NCBI GenBank assembly: GCA_003993805.1
Contig: RSEF01000031.1
Span: forward strand, 18,993,398 to 19,057,397
DNA from: Himantopus leucocephalus
Taxonomy: Eukaryota > Chordata > Aves > Charadriiformes > Recurvirostridae
Direction of reading: 5' to 3'
Length of the DNA: 64,000 nt
Part shown: positions 12,671-25,481 of the stretch, in pieces
How positions within the stretch are numbered: the stretch's first letter is position 1
Layout of the letters: each line of letters begins with the position of its first letter
The notes under the pieces: generated by a model
Seen by the model: only the letters and a program-made list of their open reading frames with translations
The model's database searches: none
What the model was told of the DNA's origin: nothing
Translations under genes and position numbers: made by a program

Positions 12671-14528
12671 AAACTTCCAAGAATTTTCAAAACCTGCTTG
12701 TCACAGCAGCATGATATTCCCAGGAAATCCAATGTCATCATTCAATAATTAGAACTATAGTAGCTGTTAAAAAAATCAATAAGTGTTAGGAACCTGATTT
12801 TTTGCTCTACAAGCTCCCTAACAGTGCTTTAGCATTAAAAAGGGGTTCAGTTAAAATGAGAATAAGTTTTTGTGTGTGTTTGTGTGTTAAAGGGGTCTGT
12901 GGGAGTACCAGTATGAATGAAAATTGTCTTGGTATTGGAGTCTTCAAGGGGTATCCTACAGTAACTTGCAAGTGTGGAGGCAGTGCAGTATTGCAGAAAC
13001 ATCCTGTAACAGTGACTAAGGCTATAGCATCAGTGCAAGAATCACTAAATACACTGGTTCAGAAGAAAGGTTGGGAAAGCTGAAGTAATAAAAGGGCAGT
13101 TAAGAGGAGTGTGCAGAGATAGTGGCTAGCGAATGTAGCAAATTTATCATCACAGGAATTTCAGGGCCTGATTTTGTCACATCTGACTTGTCTGAGTATT
13201 TTAATTGGTATGATAGCCACATCAAAGTTTAATTTATAATTCCTTTCTCAGGTGCTGGTGACAATGTGTAGCTGCTGCTTTGAATACACAGCCTTTTTAG
13301 ATAAGGATAGTAAATCTAATATTGAAAATCAAATTTCCTCATCATAGCATGAAAATCAAGTGTGTATCCAGTAATACATCAGGCAACACATGATTTGAAG
13401 ACAGCAATATAGAAGGCTGAAAACTGCAGGGATTTGGGATTTGTCTGGATCCATCTGTACTAGTAAATTAAACATACCAAGACTGTCCTTTGGCACTGAG
13501 GCCAGCTGGCATGGAATAGCTTTTGTCCATACATTTAAACTATTTTAGTCTCTGAAAGAGGATGGACACATCCAGACTTTGTATTGGGAAAGGTGTCTGC
13601 CCTGTGCTAAGCCCTGAACGTTGCCCAGGAACTGTTTGGGAGAGTGTTAGCAAGCCTGGGTCAAAACTGTGGTAGAAAACATGCCGGCAGTTTCACAGTA
13701 TGGACAAATTCCATAGCCAAAAATGCCCCCTGGCAGACCTTAATTTGCTTTTCTAGACATGGCCTGAAAGGGCAGCAGCTCCAGCCAGCCTTGGGTTAGG
13801 CTGACCTGTCTGTGGTGTTAAGCAATGCAGTGTGTTCACAAATGTTCTGTCAGAAGTCTCTGAAGGAACCATTACTGGGAAAAGATGGTTTATGAGGTAT
13901 GTAGTTGTGATGGCCAAAATGCAAACTCTTTCTGGATCTTCCCTGTTAGCTGAAACAAGGTGAAATTCTGGGCAGCTTTTGTTTTGGTTGAAGCTGCCCT
14001 TCAACAGTTGAATGTTATCCCAGTTCTGGTTGGATATTGTTAGCCTAAAATATTCCCTTTCTTCTCCTTTGCTTATTTCTACACAATACATATCTTTGAA
14101 GAGCCATGAAGAATATTTACCTGAAAGTTTTGGGGTAGGATCCTATTTTCATACTGCTGTGTTATTTCATGCAGTGCTTCTTACATCTTCACTGAGAGAT
14201 CTTCCACTTATGTGCAGGTTATATTTGGTATACTTTGTTTCTCAGAAATATTGGCATTCATTAATCATTATTTTTCCATAATTGGGTTTTTCCCCCCCTA
14301 TGTTTTGTAGCACCTGTAGTTTTCAACAACAAATATTAAAGATTTGCACAGCCAAGGGAAAGCTCATTATAGTACAGACATGGTACAGATATTGTGTTCA
14401 GATCTCAGTCTGAGAACCGCCAGGAGTTTTTAATCTTTGTATAGCTTGGGGATCTTAGTTACTTCCAGAAGTTGTGTATTTTCCTTAATTCAGGGTTTCT
14501 TCGTGGTCTCTTTACCTTGCCCTGTTTA

Positions 14529-14552
14529 TTCTGTATTCTGTTCTGTATTCTG
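14529..14552. repeat. 2 x 12-bp perfect tandem
   Basis: The unit TTCTGTATTCTG occurs twice back to back in a T-rich stretch. Confidence 0.9.
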
Positions 14553-15753
14553 TTTTTTGTACCTGTTCTTCCGTTTAAATTAGAGTTGCATCCATGGATC
14601 CAATTCAGCTCAAGTTCCCATTGTTTTAGCTTAGTAGCCAGGAAAAAAAAAAGGTTGAATAGTTCACTTTTAGTCAGCCAAGTGGAAATGAGCAGGTGGG
14701 AAGGGGAGATGGCTAATGTAGATATTTGTAAGGGAAAAGAAAACTGCTTACCTAAAAAGCAGACAAGACAGCTTGCCTTTTTTCTAAACTTTAGTAGATG
14801 CTAGTAGTTTATATAATCGATACAATGTATACATAATGTAAATAGTTTATATAGCTTAAAGTTTAAAGGCATCAGAGCAGAAGGAAATATAAGCAAAGAC
14901 TGAAAAGATAGCATGTGTGCTGCGACTTGAAGTTTGACTGCTATTGCTCATGCAATGAGCATGACATGAGAGAAAGCACCAAAGAGTCTGAGTGAGAATA
15001 GGACCAAGAGTTTATGAGACAGGGCACCATAAATGGTGTAAAAACTCAGAAACAGCTATAGATACTACATGTGATGGCTTCTATTATTTCCTTGCAAATC
15101 ACACTGCAAAAGTGGTACTGCAGTCCTTTACTGGAAAACACAAAACTGAACTCTGTAAAACATTTGCAAGAAATGCTACCTTGGGACCTATTCTGTGTAA
15201 AATATAGATGCATCCATTATAAACAATACCCATCTTATAAAACTGCTTGATGTATTTCTTGTATAGAACCAGGACCCATTCTTCAGTGCCAAAGAAAATC
15301 TTGGCCGTATAAAAGACATACTCAGTTCAGATGGACTTCAGTGCAAAGAGTGCATGCTATATGCTTTGTAAGACTGACCACGTTGGCCAGTGATGGCACT
15401 TTCAAAATTGACATGCTTTTATTTAAAAAGTACCACTGGCTATTCAAATATTGATGTGACATTACAATTTTATTGCTATTAAAAGCACATGTCTTAAGGG
15501 TTTCAAACATTGTCTCTAAGCCCAACTCAAAAAAAGGATGGTGCCTATCACTTCAGCACCCTCGCTTTCACTGCTGAAACTGCTACTTTACTGTGATTTT
15601 AAAGTTTCCTTAATGTTTTTGTTATCACAACAGCAGCTGATGGATTGAAAGCTGACGTATTCTTATCTTTACATCTGAGAAAGCTGATAGGATGTGTAAA
15701 GCATCAAGGCATATAAAGCCTCTTGGTTGCTTAAATGCTTCAAGAGTATGTAA

Positions 15754-15827
15754 TGTTAGTATTACTGCTTAGCTATATGCTTAACATATAGTATATGTTA
15801 GTATTACTGCTCAGCAGTATTACTGCT
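15754..15827. repeat. local repeat cluster with small palindrome
   Basis: TGTTAGTATTACTGCT occurs at 15754-15769 and 15796-15811, with a partial third copy (AGTATTACTGCT) at 15816-15827. Between the first two lies a 19-bp palindrome at 15782-15800 (TAACATATA-G-TATATGTTA). This looks like replication slippage or local duplication. Confidence 0.8.
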
Positions 15828-17638
15828 TACCTTCTTCCTCTCCTGCTGCTTCTACTTCTAGTCTGAGAATCTGTCTACTTAGGTAAATGAATACTGAGAC
15901 TTCTGATTGTCTTTCAGTTGGACCATCTGTTTTCCTGTTTTCTTAGTAGCGTTGTGTTGCTAAGGAATTATATGGTTCTGGGAATGGTAACCACGTACGG
16001 AGCCCCGCAGCCTTAGGCCTGTGATTTAAATCCAGGTCAGAATTGATCAATAGCTGTTTCTGTCTGATGGATGTTTTGTTGATCTATGTGAAATGAGTTC
16101 AACAGTCATAGACTGGTTTCTAATTAACATGTGTCTACTTTGCTTCTCATAAAACTGTCTGAAATTCTGATGTTAGAAACACTTCTGCACATTCGTAACG
16201 TGCATTATCCCACCGATTCTTTTAGATCTAAAACTGATTTTACTCATTTGCTTGATGTTGTGTATGTCAAAATTCCTGAGCCACAAGTGTTAGGAGAATA
16301 TTTGGAGAAGTATCATGTGTACTTGCTCTATACTCCTTCCTTGGCAACTGTTTTTGGCCAGTGTCACGATACTGAGCTAGAGAGCCCTGTGGCCTGATCC
16401 CATGTGCTTGCTCTTACACTCATACACACCAAAATGGTTGCAAACTCCTGGCTTCAGATAGTTTGGAGAGGAAACTTGAGGTAAATGTCAGTCCTGCAAC
16501 TTCAACTAGCATTAAATTCCACTATTTTCCATATTATTCCAATGGTTTTGTAAAAGCCTTCTGTAATATTAGGTCAAAGATTTCACTCTTTTACAAAGTT
16601 CTGTGCTTTACAAAACCCTCCATTGCCCAACTTTAACGATTTTGCTGTATAGCTTTGCTTGCAGCATAGAAATCATGTCCCTGTGACCAGCTTAGCACTA
16701 TATATATCATAGCTGGACTTTAAATATTCTCTGACAAAGACTCCTGCTATCAATAAAATGATATGTCTGTATTCAAAGGAAAAGATTAATTGGAAAGAGA
16801 AGGTGGCATTTAGCATGATTGAAATAAGGCTTATCTCACTCTTTAAGTGGAAATTTCTGTGGGGATTCCTGAAGAGAAACTGAGCTAGTTCAATACACTT
16901 TCTAGAACACTTTTCTGTAGCATGTCTTAGGGAGTTTTCTTCATCGGACTCCTGGGAAATGTGTCCTGCCATCCTTCAGGCCAACAAATCATCATCCTGC
17001 CAGACGTAAAGTAATTGCAGCTCCCCCTAACTTGTGACCAGGCAGTCTGGTATAACATTTTTTCAGCTGCCTTTGCTTTCCACATCACAATCTGCGAGTC
17101 ACCAGCTTTTCCCAGGCAGGAAAGCATATACCAGTGGAAGAACTGTCATGGACCAGGACTAACATGTGTGCAAGCATCATGTACAGTACATAGGCTCTGT
17201 AAAAAGTAGTGATGAGAAAGGGAAAGGGAAGATAGAAAATCTTTCATACATGTGTACCTGAATAGCAACATCTTTGGTTTTGCTCAAAGTGAGGAGTCAG
17301 GATGGGAAGGGAAAAGGAAAAAGGGAGTGGAATAATTTAGCTGTGATCGGGGTCTGAAGCAAGAACCTTGGGCTAACACTGAAAAAGAAATAAGCTATTT
17401 TAATTGTTCAGGCTCAATAAAATCCAAAGAAATCTGACAGTATATTTTAAACTGTGAGATGCAACTTATACTTACTAAGCTATCATTTTAAGAAGCAAGA
17501 ATAAGTCTATTTCCAAAATGAAATTGATATTGACAGCATTTCTTAAAGGGAAATCAACTGTGCTGCCAGGTCCTGTGAACCATTTTAGTGGCACATTTAA
17601 GACATCTATACAGCTGCAGTGAATCTACAAAGAAAAAA

Positions 17639-17639
17639 N
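17639..17639. other. single undetermined base
   Basis: One N inside an A-rich run (AGAAAAAANAAAAAG). Probably a base-calling ambiguity in a homopolymer. Confidence 0.95.
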
Positions 17640-20600
17640 AAAAAGCCCATAGAGGCTCTTCACTGCATTTTAATAAGATTCGTGTTGTAGATTAGAGCAA
17701 AATGTTGCACCCTTGCTGTGCAGTTGTTGCTTTGAAATCGGAGGACCAGAGCCTTGGATGGAAGCCATAATGTAAATACCATGAAAAGGGGTGTGTAGAA
17801 ACAGTATTTAAAGCTCACTTTTGCCTTTTCCTGCTGCTCAGTGCAAGCTGTTTCCCTGTGCTGTTTTAGAACAGCTTGAAGTCATTCTGAAATAATGCTG
17901 GGTTGAGAGGGGCACAAGTGACGGAAGGAGGTTGGAGGTCACACAAAAGCAACTAATTTTTACTTAACGCTACCAAATTTTCCTTATGTTCTGGAAGTAA
18001 GCTTAAGTGCATTTTGTAAGAAGGTGGAGCCATAAAGGGCTCTGTGTCACATCAGGATAATGTTTGTAGTAGCTAACACATTATGGACAATGCACCCAGC
18101 TTTTACTTGTGAAATGCTGACATCAAGCAAAACAGCATCCCTGGAGGATTAAGCTCTGTATTTACATTGTTATTTCTTGATCAGCTAAGAAAAAGCAATT
18201 AGGATATTGGTTACATTTTTCCCTAGTGGAGAAGCTGCTTTTTACACTTTTCTTTCTTTTCAATGTAGTTGAAGGCTAATCTCCTTCAATCCTTTCTGAA
18301 TAAGTACATTGTTCTTCTGTAATCATCTAGGTATTTTCTGGTTTATCCCAGATTGGTTTATTACTCACTGCTCATATACAAATTCTTTCCACAGTTTTTA
18401 CCTGTTATGACTTTATTTATTCATTAATTGCAATTTGAGAAATACAGAGAATTCTGCCTCAATGAATTTAGTCAACAGCTCAGATGGAAGTTGTCGATGA
18501 TGTAATTTAACCTACTCGTTTATTCCAAAATTAGGTCAGCGACAATGATACTTGATGAACATTTTTTCCCAATATAGATTGGATACTATTGAATTTAGTT
18601 TATTTTATTTGGAAATATAGCCACCCCTGCAGAAAGGAATAAGAAATAACCTCTCATAGGGCATTCTGGTTTTCCTTCCTAGATGGCTTGGTCTGTCACA
18701 CTGGCTAGCAAGGCCTATATTTGTTCAGCTTAATGAATCATTCTAGGATGAGTTGAGCTGAAAAAAGCCCGGAAGTGTAATATTTTATAATTCTATCCCA
18801 ACCTGTAATTAGGACTCGTATTTTCTACAGTGTCCTGAAAACTTCCGGGACTGCTTATTTCTGTCTTCTTCGCCAAAAGATATTAAAATTCTAGTCATCA
18901 TATGAGACTTCTTAACAGCAATAAGTGCAATTTACTTCAACTGTAATTTTTTTTTTGGAGATATCTGTTTGTGATTAGGGTTCCTAGGTTTTAGTGGATA
19001 TGACCACACATGAGATGGCTTGACCTATGCTGTGAACTAGAAGTGTGAGAGTGAAGTATAGATGCATCTCAGTTGGCTGGATGTAAATATAAATGTAAGA
19101 TTCATTAACTGTATGAACAAAAGAAGTCAAGGAAATTTCCTGGAGAAAATGGAGTTTAGTAATGAAAAGAAGGGTGTGTAAGGAACTAATGACAAGATGT
19201 CTTGAAAGGAGAGGACATCAGACTTAGAATGCATTGTGGAAAGGTATTAGGATTCAAATAGTTAGTAAACTTAATACATAGTAGGTATATGCTAATAAAC
19301 TTCTTAATAATGGGAAGTTGGGAAGTGTTACCAGTATAGAAGAGGATCAGTATATCATACAGAAAAAAATAGTGACTTGCAAGTGTCAAGTAACAGAAAC
19401 AGAATTTAATTTAACAGTACCAAATTGGGCACTTTGGGAACAACAATAAGAAATTATTTTATAAACTAGACGTTATTCAGTTAGCAACCGCTGAAGAAAG
19501 GCACAATCTGGGTATACAAGAAAGAGAAAGGATTCCTACCAACCATCCAATGAAAAACAGTTAATATGGCTTTTTCATGTGCCTGGTGAAGTATTTCCAG
19601 AGGTAATGGGACTATTCCATTATCTTCTGCACTGGAGATACTTCATATGGAGAAAGGAACTCAAACAGCAGAAAAACCCTGTTGAATGAGTAGAGGAACT
19701 AAAGGAAATAAAAGGAAACAAAAAAGTGTGGCTTTTTAACTCTAGAAAACAAGGCAAGACTAGTGCTTTGTTTTTTGAGGAAGCATTTTTTTTTCAATAA
19801 ATATACTTAACTTTTTCCAAAACACACAGTTGTCTGCTGAGAAAGGGTTTGGATGAGAAAAATGCGTAGGCAGGCCTGCTATATATATATGAGATCAAAG
19901 TGCTGTTAGAGGAAGCCTGTAACAAATGAACAGGATATGCACTGATGGTCTGTATAACAGACAGACACATTCATGAATTGCCTTAGAAAACGTGTGGAGT
20001 TGGGCTGACAAATGGCACATGCACTGTTCTGAATGCTCCCAATTGCTCCCTCCCCAAACATACAGTGGAAATGAATGCTTGTATGATATTTTGAATATGG
20101 CAGTGGTCTTACAGTACCTCAAGGACTCAAGTATTTGTCTTGCTTCATGTCCATGAGCCACCATCCTTCTTCCTGTTCATACTTAGGCTAAATTCCTTTT
20201 GGAAAGTCCATCCATGCAGGTGCTAAGAATGCTTTTTTCACAGAACTCTGCTTCAGGCAGTTTAATGAAATGAGGGCATCAGAATAGTGTGATTAGCTGG
20301 CTGCATCCCATAAGATAGAGCTGATATCAGGTAGGAAGAGTAATAACAGAAGCGTGACTTACGGGCGATCAATAGGAAATCAATTTGGTCATTGGATATG
20401 ATGAGTCTGGTAGACAAAGAAACTCACTAGATGGCAACTGAATGTGAACATGTCTGTTTGCCATGTTGCAGAGGATATAGAATCTATCAAGGCAAAAAAG
20501 CATTAAAAAGATCATATAATGGAAAAGGGGGTTATAGTTGCTTTGACAGGGAAATTGAAAGGCTTAGAAAACCAGTATTGTGCTAATTAAAGGAGAAGAG

Positions 20601-23600
20601 ATAAAAAAATGGTGTGATTGAAGCATATATGAGGAGTCCTATGAAATGAATGTCACACCTGAAGCAAGACAGTAATTAACAGCCTGAAGGATAAAAAGAC
20701 CTTACAGAAAAGTCAGATAGTCCAGGAGAAATGCCTCTACACTAAAGATAATGAATGCCATTATGATTGTACAGGAACGAGAGTCTTAAAAGGTAAATGG
20801 AAGAAACAATGATAAAAGGTGACATTTGTATCTAACACCCTTAATTGGAAATCAGCTCTGGGGATTAAACTCATATATTTAGAGCTAAAATCATAAGTGC
20901 TTCTTGCTTTTTTTGAAAAGCTAAGACTGCCTATGGAAGTGTCCTGCGGTAAACCAGCCATTATAAGGACTGGTCTATATGAGAGGAATGAACCTGTGAT
21001 TTTAAAGGGATAGAAAGAAGAAAACCTGGAATCTCTTCATACATTCTGTCAGTCCCATACATGTAGATAAGCAATGAAAGTCCTTCTAAAGGACACTGCA
21101 CATGCTAGAAGTTTACATGAGTTAAGAGAAGTCTGGGCAAATGCGTGGAAGAGATACTGAGAGTATTTATAGACACAGAAACTAATTCCAGCTCAGGAAA
21201 TCACAGAGCTGCATGTGGTTGGAGGTTAAGGGGATGTTAAAAAGAACTATTGTGCATGTCCACCTTGCTGTTACAATTTTCCCGAAGCCTTTAATCATCA
21301 ACACTGTTGCAGAGAATACCGACTAGATATACTTTTGATCTGACCCAGCAAGACTGGTCGTTTATTTACCTGTAAAACAGATCTGTTCTTTGCCTTCTTC
21401 CAGGAAAAGCTTCCCAGCTTTTTATGAAACTGTATTTCCTAGCTAGAAAAGTGCAAGAAAATTCAGTTGTAGACATTTTAATACTCAGGCCTCTGTCATG
21501 TACAAATAAGCCTTAATACTTTGAAAATAACAGGATCCAGGGAAATAGGAATTTTATTAGCCTGTCTCTTACAACAAGGTTTTCTGAGAGCTGTCGTGTA
21601 GCAGTACACAAGTAATCACAAAAGAGGTTGGAGGTGAGGCATGGCAGGACTGCAGTCTTCTTGTTTCATCATGGTGAAGGATGCAGGAACTGGGTAGATT
21701 CCAGGAAATCTTATGGTAATACTCATGCTTTGGTTTCCATTTTTAAAGAATTGCTAAGATGCTGAAATTGGTGTAGTTCGTGATAGATTACATACTAGCT
21801 TTCTTTTGCTAAATTATAAAATTTCTTTACTTCTTTTTAAGCCTCAGATATCACAGTCTATTTCCTTTTGAATTCCTTTAGAAACCCTAGGCCCCAACGT
21901 TCTTATCCACTCATATTTGGGCGCATGGTGTCCTGTAGGACAGCCAGACATGGTCTGTGAAGTGATCGTAGATTAAAAAATAAAATACATTCTCACACAT
22001 GTAAGCAAAGAAAAAAAAAGGAGGGGAGATTATTAGTTTACATTACTAGCCCAACCTGGATTTGACAAGAAATAAAAGCCCTTGTGGGGCATCTCTGAAA
22101 AATAAGCTGAGTAACCTTGACTTATAAAGCCCTATTTTTCCTCTGCAAACATAGAAATGCTACTATCTCCTATCTGAATTGCAATAACCATTCTCTCTTG
22201 AGCTCTTAGTTTCTTTTTTCCTTCTTCCTTTGTGTAAACTATGGAGTTCATTACGACCACAGCACAGCCTTTGTGACTTAATTGTTTGATATTTTCCATT
22301 TTGTGTTGCCAGCTAGGAAGTGAAATAGAACTGTGTATCTTTTTTTCTCTTTTCATATAAAAGAATAAGTAAATATGCACACCTGTATAAGAGTGGGAGG
22401 TGTTTTCATGGAAGTCTGGCTTAGGTTTGCATAAGGAGATTGTTGTGTTTTGAACATGTTCTGGAAAGATGCTAGGGGCTGTCTCTGTTGACAATGACAC
22501 ATTCATCTAATATATCTTTTGTCTCAGTGCAATCACTGTGCAAAGCAAAGTTTCCAGCACACAAAGAGTCTCAAACACAAAGCAATGACACAGGAGCACA
22601 GCATGGCAGCCCTCACATAGTAGAAACAGGCAACATTTTTCTAAAGCTTTTTAAGCTTGGGGGCTTTTTTTCTTTTCCCTTTTGCTTTTTTGCCTGGTTT
22701 ACTTCCATGTAGTACAATAAGAACATAAAGAGTATCTAATTTACAGCCCAACTCCAGATGAACTCTGCTGAGTGCAAAGGTAAATTTGTTTTTTTTTCCT
22801 TATGTACAGAATTTCTTAGGAAATAGAATCATTCTGCTGGCCAGTACAATTCTCTTCCTACAGCTGTTTCTTTCTGATTTTGCAGAAGGGAGCCTGTGTT
22901 AATGATTTGCCCAAATGTAACTTTCAACAGACCAAAATGAGTGTATGTCTTTTGTGAGAACTTGAGTGTTCAAGAGTGGCGCTCATCTTTTACTATGGCT
23001 GTTTCTTTTTGAAGGATACAGTTAAATCAACAGGTACAGCTCAATGACACAGGGATATCTTGTTTAGTGCCTATGTATAATTAATTTTAAATGCTTGAAG
23101 TTTCCATTCCTTTAACAATTTAAAAGATGGGTAGGGTCACCCACATAAAATGTCCATTAGTATCTCTTCCATTGATTTGTCTCATTTTTTTTCTGACTGC
23201 CTAGTAGATTTTGTCAGTGGTCTATGAACAAGGGCTTTAAATGTTGTTGACTGTTTCATAGTTTCATAGTTTTTTATCACATATAACTTTTAATAACAGG
23301 ACAAGTCCTCCTCTATGGCAGATCACTTCCAAGTCTGAAAGAACCAATGTTGAATTGCTGTGATTCCTGCTTTTGGTAACCCAAATTGTATCTAGAGGGC
23401 TGCCAGACTTCTAGCATTTTGGAGATTAATTGGCTCTGGTTTCAGTTACTGGAAGGGATTTTGTAGTCTGGCTTTCAATAGGCTAGGGACAAAAGAAATA
23501 AGTTTAACAACTTCTAGTGTCCAGAACCTCTTCATTTAACTGGTTGACAGTCCTTCATCCAGAACTGAATCACCTGCAAGTGTAACTTAGCAATTACCCT

Positions 23601-24963
23601 ATAATTTGCATGTCTTGTACACAAATCTAGCCAAAAAATGAGGTAAGGATTTAGGAAAGATTGTAAGTTCATTACGGAAGGAAACAGGTGAATTTGACAA
23701 CATTATATTAAGTTCAAGATCTAACCGTTTTATCAAGTGCTGTGACTGTTGTGACGGAGTCAGCAGCTACGTTGCAGGAAAGTCAACCTCTGACTATTAC
23801 ATCAGAAGATTTTCTCTTACACAACTAAATGGAGTGATGTTTTCTGTATGAATCTTGACAAGATTTCTGCTCAGATTTCTAAATCTGATAAGGTTGTGGA
23901 CAGAACTTCCAAAACTGGTGATATTTGCTCCTGAGTAGTTCAAACAAGAAGGCCTTCAGAAAAATATACAATAGCAACTGTTTTATCTATTCTGGAATTT
24001 TAAGTAACTGTTACACTTAGGGACAGATTGTTAGTTGATACACATCAGTGTTGTTCCACCAAAGTGAAAAGAGCCAAGTTAACAAGCTGGGTAAGGTGAA
24101 GGTCCAGGTTTTATATTGGAAAATGGGGGAGGGAGCGGTAACATAGAAGTGCAATCAGAAACTTAAGGTCTTAGCCAGCTAAGATTCATGTATCTGCTCT
24201 AAGCTAGTAGTTTACCATGGCTCTATAACAGGTGGTTAGAAGTACCTGTCTTCAGAAGGTGATTTATTCTATGCTAAAATATGTCTCTAAAAGAAAAATT
24301 CCCCCCACAATTTCCTTTGTGGAAATGTATGTTCTATTAAACTGAGAAAGAAGTAGGCCTAAAATACAGTAAAATAGATGTTTATATTTTAGGTGGCTGA
24401 GTCCCACCCTTAGCAGCTGGAAAACAAAGGGATACCTTTGACAACAAGAACAGCCAGTGGCTGAGAGATTGCTCTTGGTTTAGTCATGGCTTTTCATAAT
24501 TTTTGCAAATTTCTGTATGCTGTAAATTAATGACCACCAGAGCACTTTGGGCAGGTTATGAGTACCACAAATGATATTAAGGAGACAGACACTAACCAAT
24601 GAATCAGTGTTATGCATGCAGAAGCCTCCTTTAGCTGGATGGCGTTGCTGAGATGACGCCAGTGGTTAATAGTATTATGGCGTTTTTTGTTTATTAGAAC
24701 CAGGTCCCTATGTTCACATTCTGAATTTCACTGTCTGGTGAAGAGAAGGAAAATTAAAATAGGTACTAATAATTAATAGTCAGGAAAGTTTAGAGGTCAA
24801 AGACATGAATATGCCAGCTTTGTTAAATTTTTGAGAAAGGGGGTGGGAAAGATAGTGGCCATCAAAGCAGAATTTTTAAGCAAAATAATAAAACTTTCTA
24901 ATCCCACTGTGTATGGATAGAGGCTTGCATCCATTTTATGGAAAGAAAAAATTTATCTTCATG

Positions 24964-24995
24964 ATTTGGTCTCATGTCTCTATTGGAGACCAAAT
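24964..24995. repeat. short inverted repeat (10-bp stem)
   Basis: ATTTGGTCTC (24964-24973) and its exact reverse complement GAGACCAAAT (24986-24995) flank a 12-base loop. The stem is too short for a microRNA precursor by itself. Confidence 0.7.
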
Positions 24996-25351
24996 GATTG
25001 TCTGAATTTTATTGTAATCATGGGTCTATCTTGAAAAACCTTTGCGGCAGAATCCAGAATATTCTAGAAAGTCTCTATACTTTTTGGTCCAGAAAATGTT
25101 GCTGATGCTCTGTTTTTACAAGAAGGTAGAGAACTGAGAATAAAGCTCATATAATTTGTTTTGAATTGAGGTTATATTTTCCAGACCTTCAAAGATAGGT
25201 CATAACACCTTTTGCAAGCTGATAGATTTAAGACCCTCTGTACACTGCTAATAATTTCCAGAGATGTTTGTGATGGATGCTTGCCATGGAGAAAGAGGCT
25301 GCATTTCCTTAAATTTACTATTTTATGAAGCAGTTTTGGCATGGATGTGTA

Positions 25352-25481
25352 GATGTGGTGCTTAGGGACATGTTTTAGTGGTAGACTTGATAGTGCTAGG
25401 TTAATAGTTGGACTCAATGACCTTAAAGGTCTTTTCCAACCTAAATGATTCCATGATTCTATGATTTTATTCTATGATTTT
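25352..25481 (+). mobile_element. CR1 LINE 3' end fragment (copy 3)
   Basis: About 130 bp of a CR1 3' terminus on the + strand. It includes a GGTTAATAGTTGGACTCAAT-type phrase, the CTTTTCCAACCTAAATGATT box just before the end, and a terminal microsatellite of the ATTCTATG family (CCATGATTCTATGATTTTAT). It is a different subfamily from the copies at 10.4 and 43.2 kb, whose 3' box reads CCTTCCAACTGAAA. It is severely 5'-truncated, as most bird CR1 copies are. Confidence 0.85.

Larger units (their letters stand above)
10351..12745 (-). mobile_element. CR1 LINE, 5'-truncated and decayed (copy 1)
   Basis: This is a Chicken Repeat 1 non-LTR retrotransposon of about 2.4 kb on the - strand. It runs from the end of the endonuclease domain through the reverse transcriptase to the 3' UTR. 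Reading 12745 to 10351 gives: EN C-terminus with a GHSDYEMVEF motif (canonical SDH is SDY here), the linker, RT motifs (PDGIHPRVLKELA, YRPVSLISVPG), a SVPRGSVLEPVLFNIF block, the catalytic FADD at 11205-11216, the RT C-terminus, and the non-coding 3' end. It is inactivated by an in-frame TGA at 12584-12586, further stops after about 12095, and at least one frameshift between the RT N-terminal and catalytic blocks. The 3' microsatellite tail is missing, since homology with copy 2 ends at the bases around 10351. The 5' edge is placed by eye (+/- 30 bp). Confidence 0.93.
12746..25351. other. intronic stretch without genes
   Basis: No recognisable gene. It holds a short GT-rich run (about 12869-12890), a 2 x 12-bp tandem (14529-14552), a small repeat cluster at 15754-15827, one undetermined base at 17639 and a short hairpin at 24964-24995. 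The longest ORF (124 codons at 22132-22506, - strand) has no family motif and biased filler-like composition. Confidence 0.75.

Noticed and set aside
14472..14804. 110-codon + strand ORF with a hydrophobic start
   Set aside because: The hydrophobic stretch comes from a T-rich repeat (FCILFCILFF over the 2 x 12-bp tandem), not from a real signal peptide.
22132..22506. 124-codon - strand ORF
   Set aside because: No recognised motif. An ORF of this length is expected by chance in this composition, and neither splice nor promoter signals support it.
24964..24995. Hairpin as microRNA candidate
   Set aside because: The stem is only 10 bp, far shorter than a precursor; flanking sequence does not extend it meaningfully.
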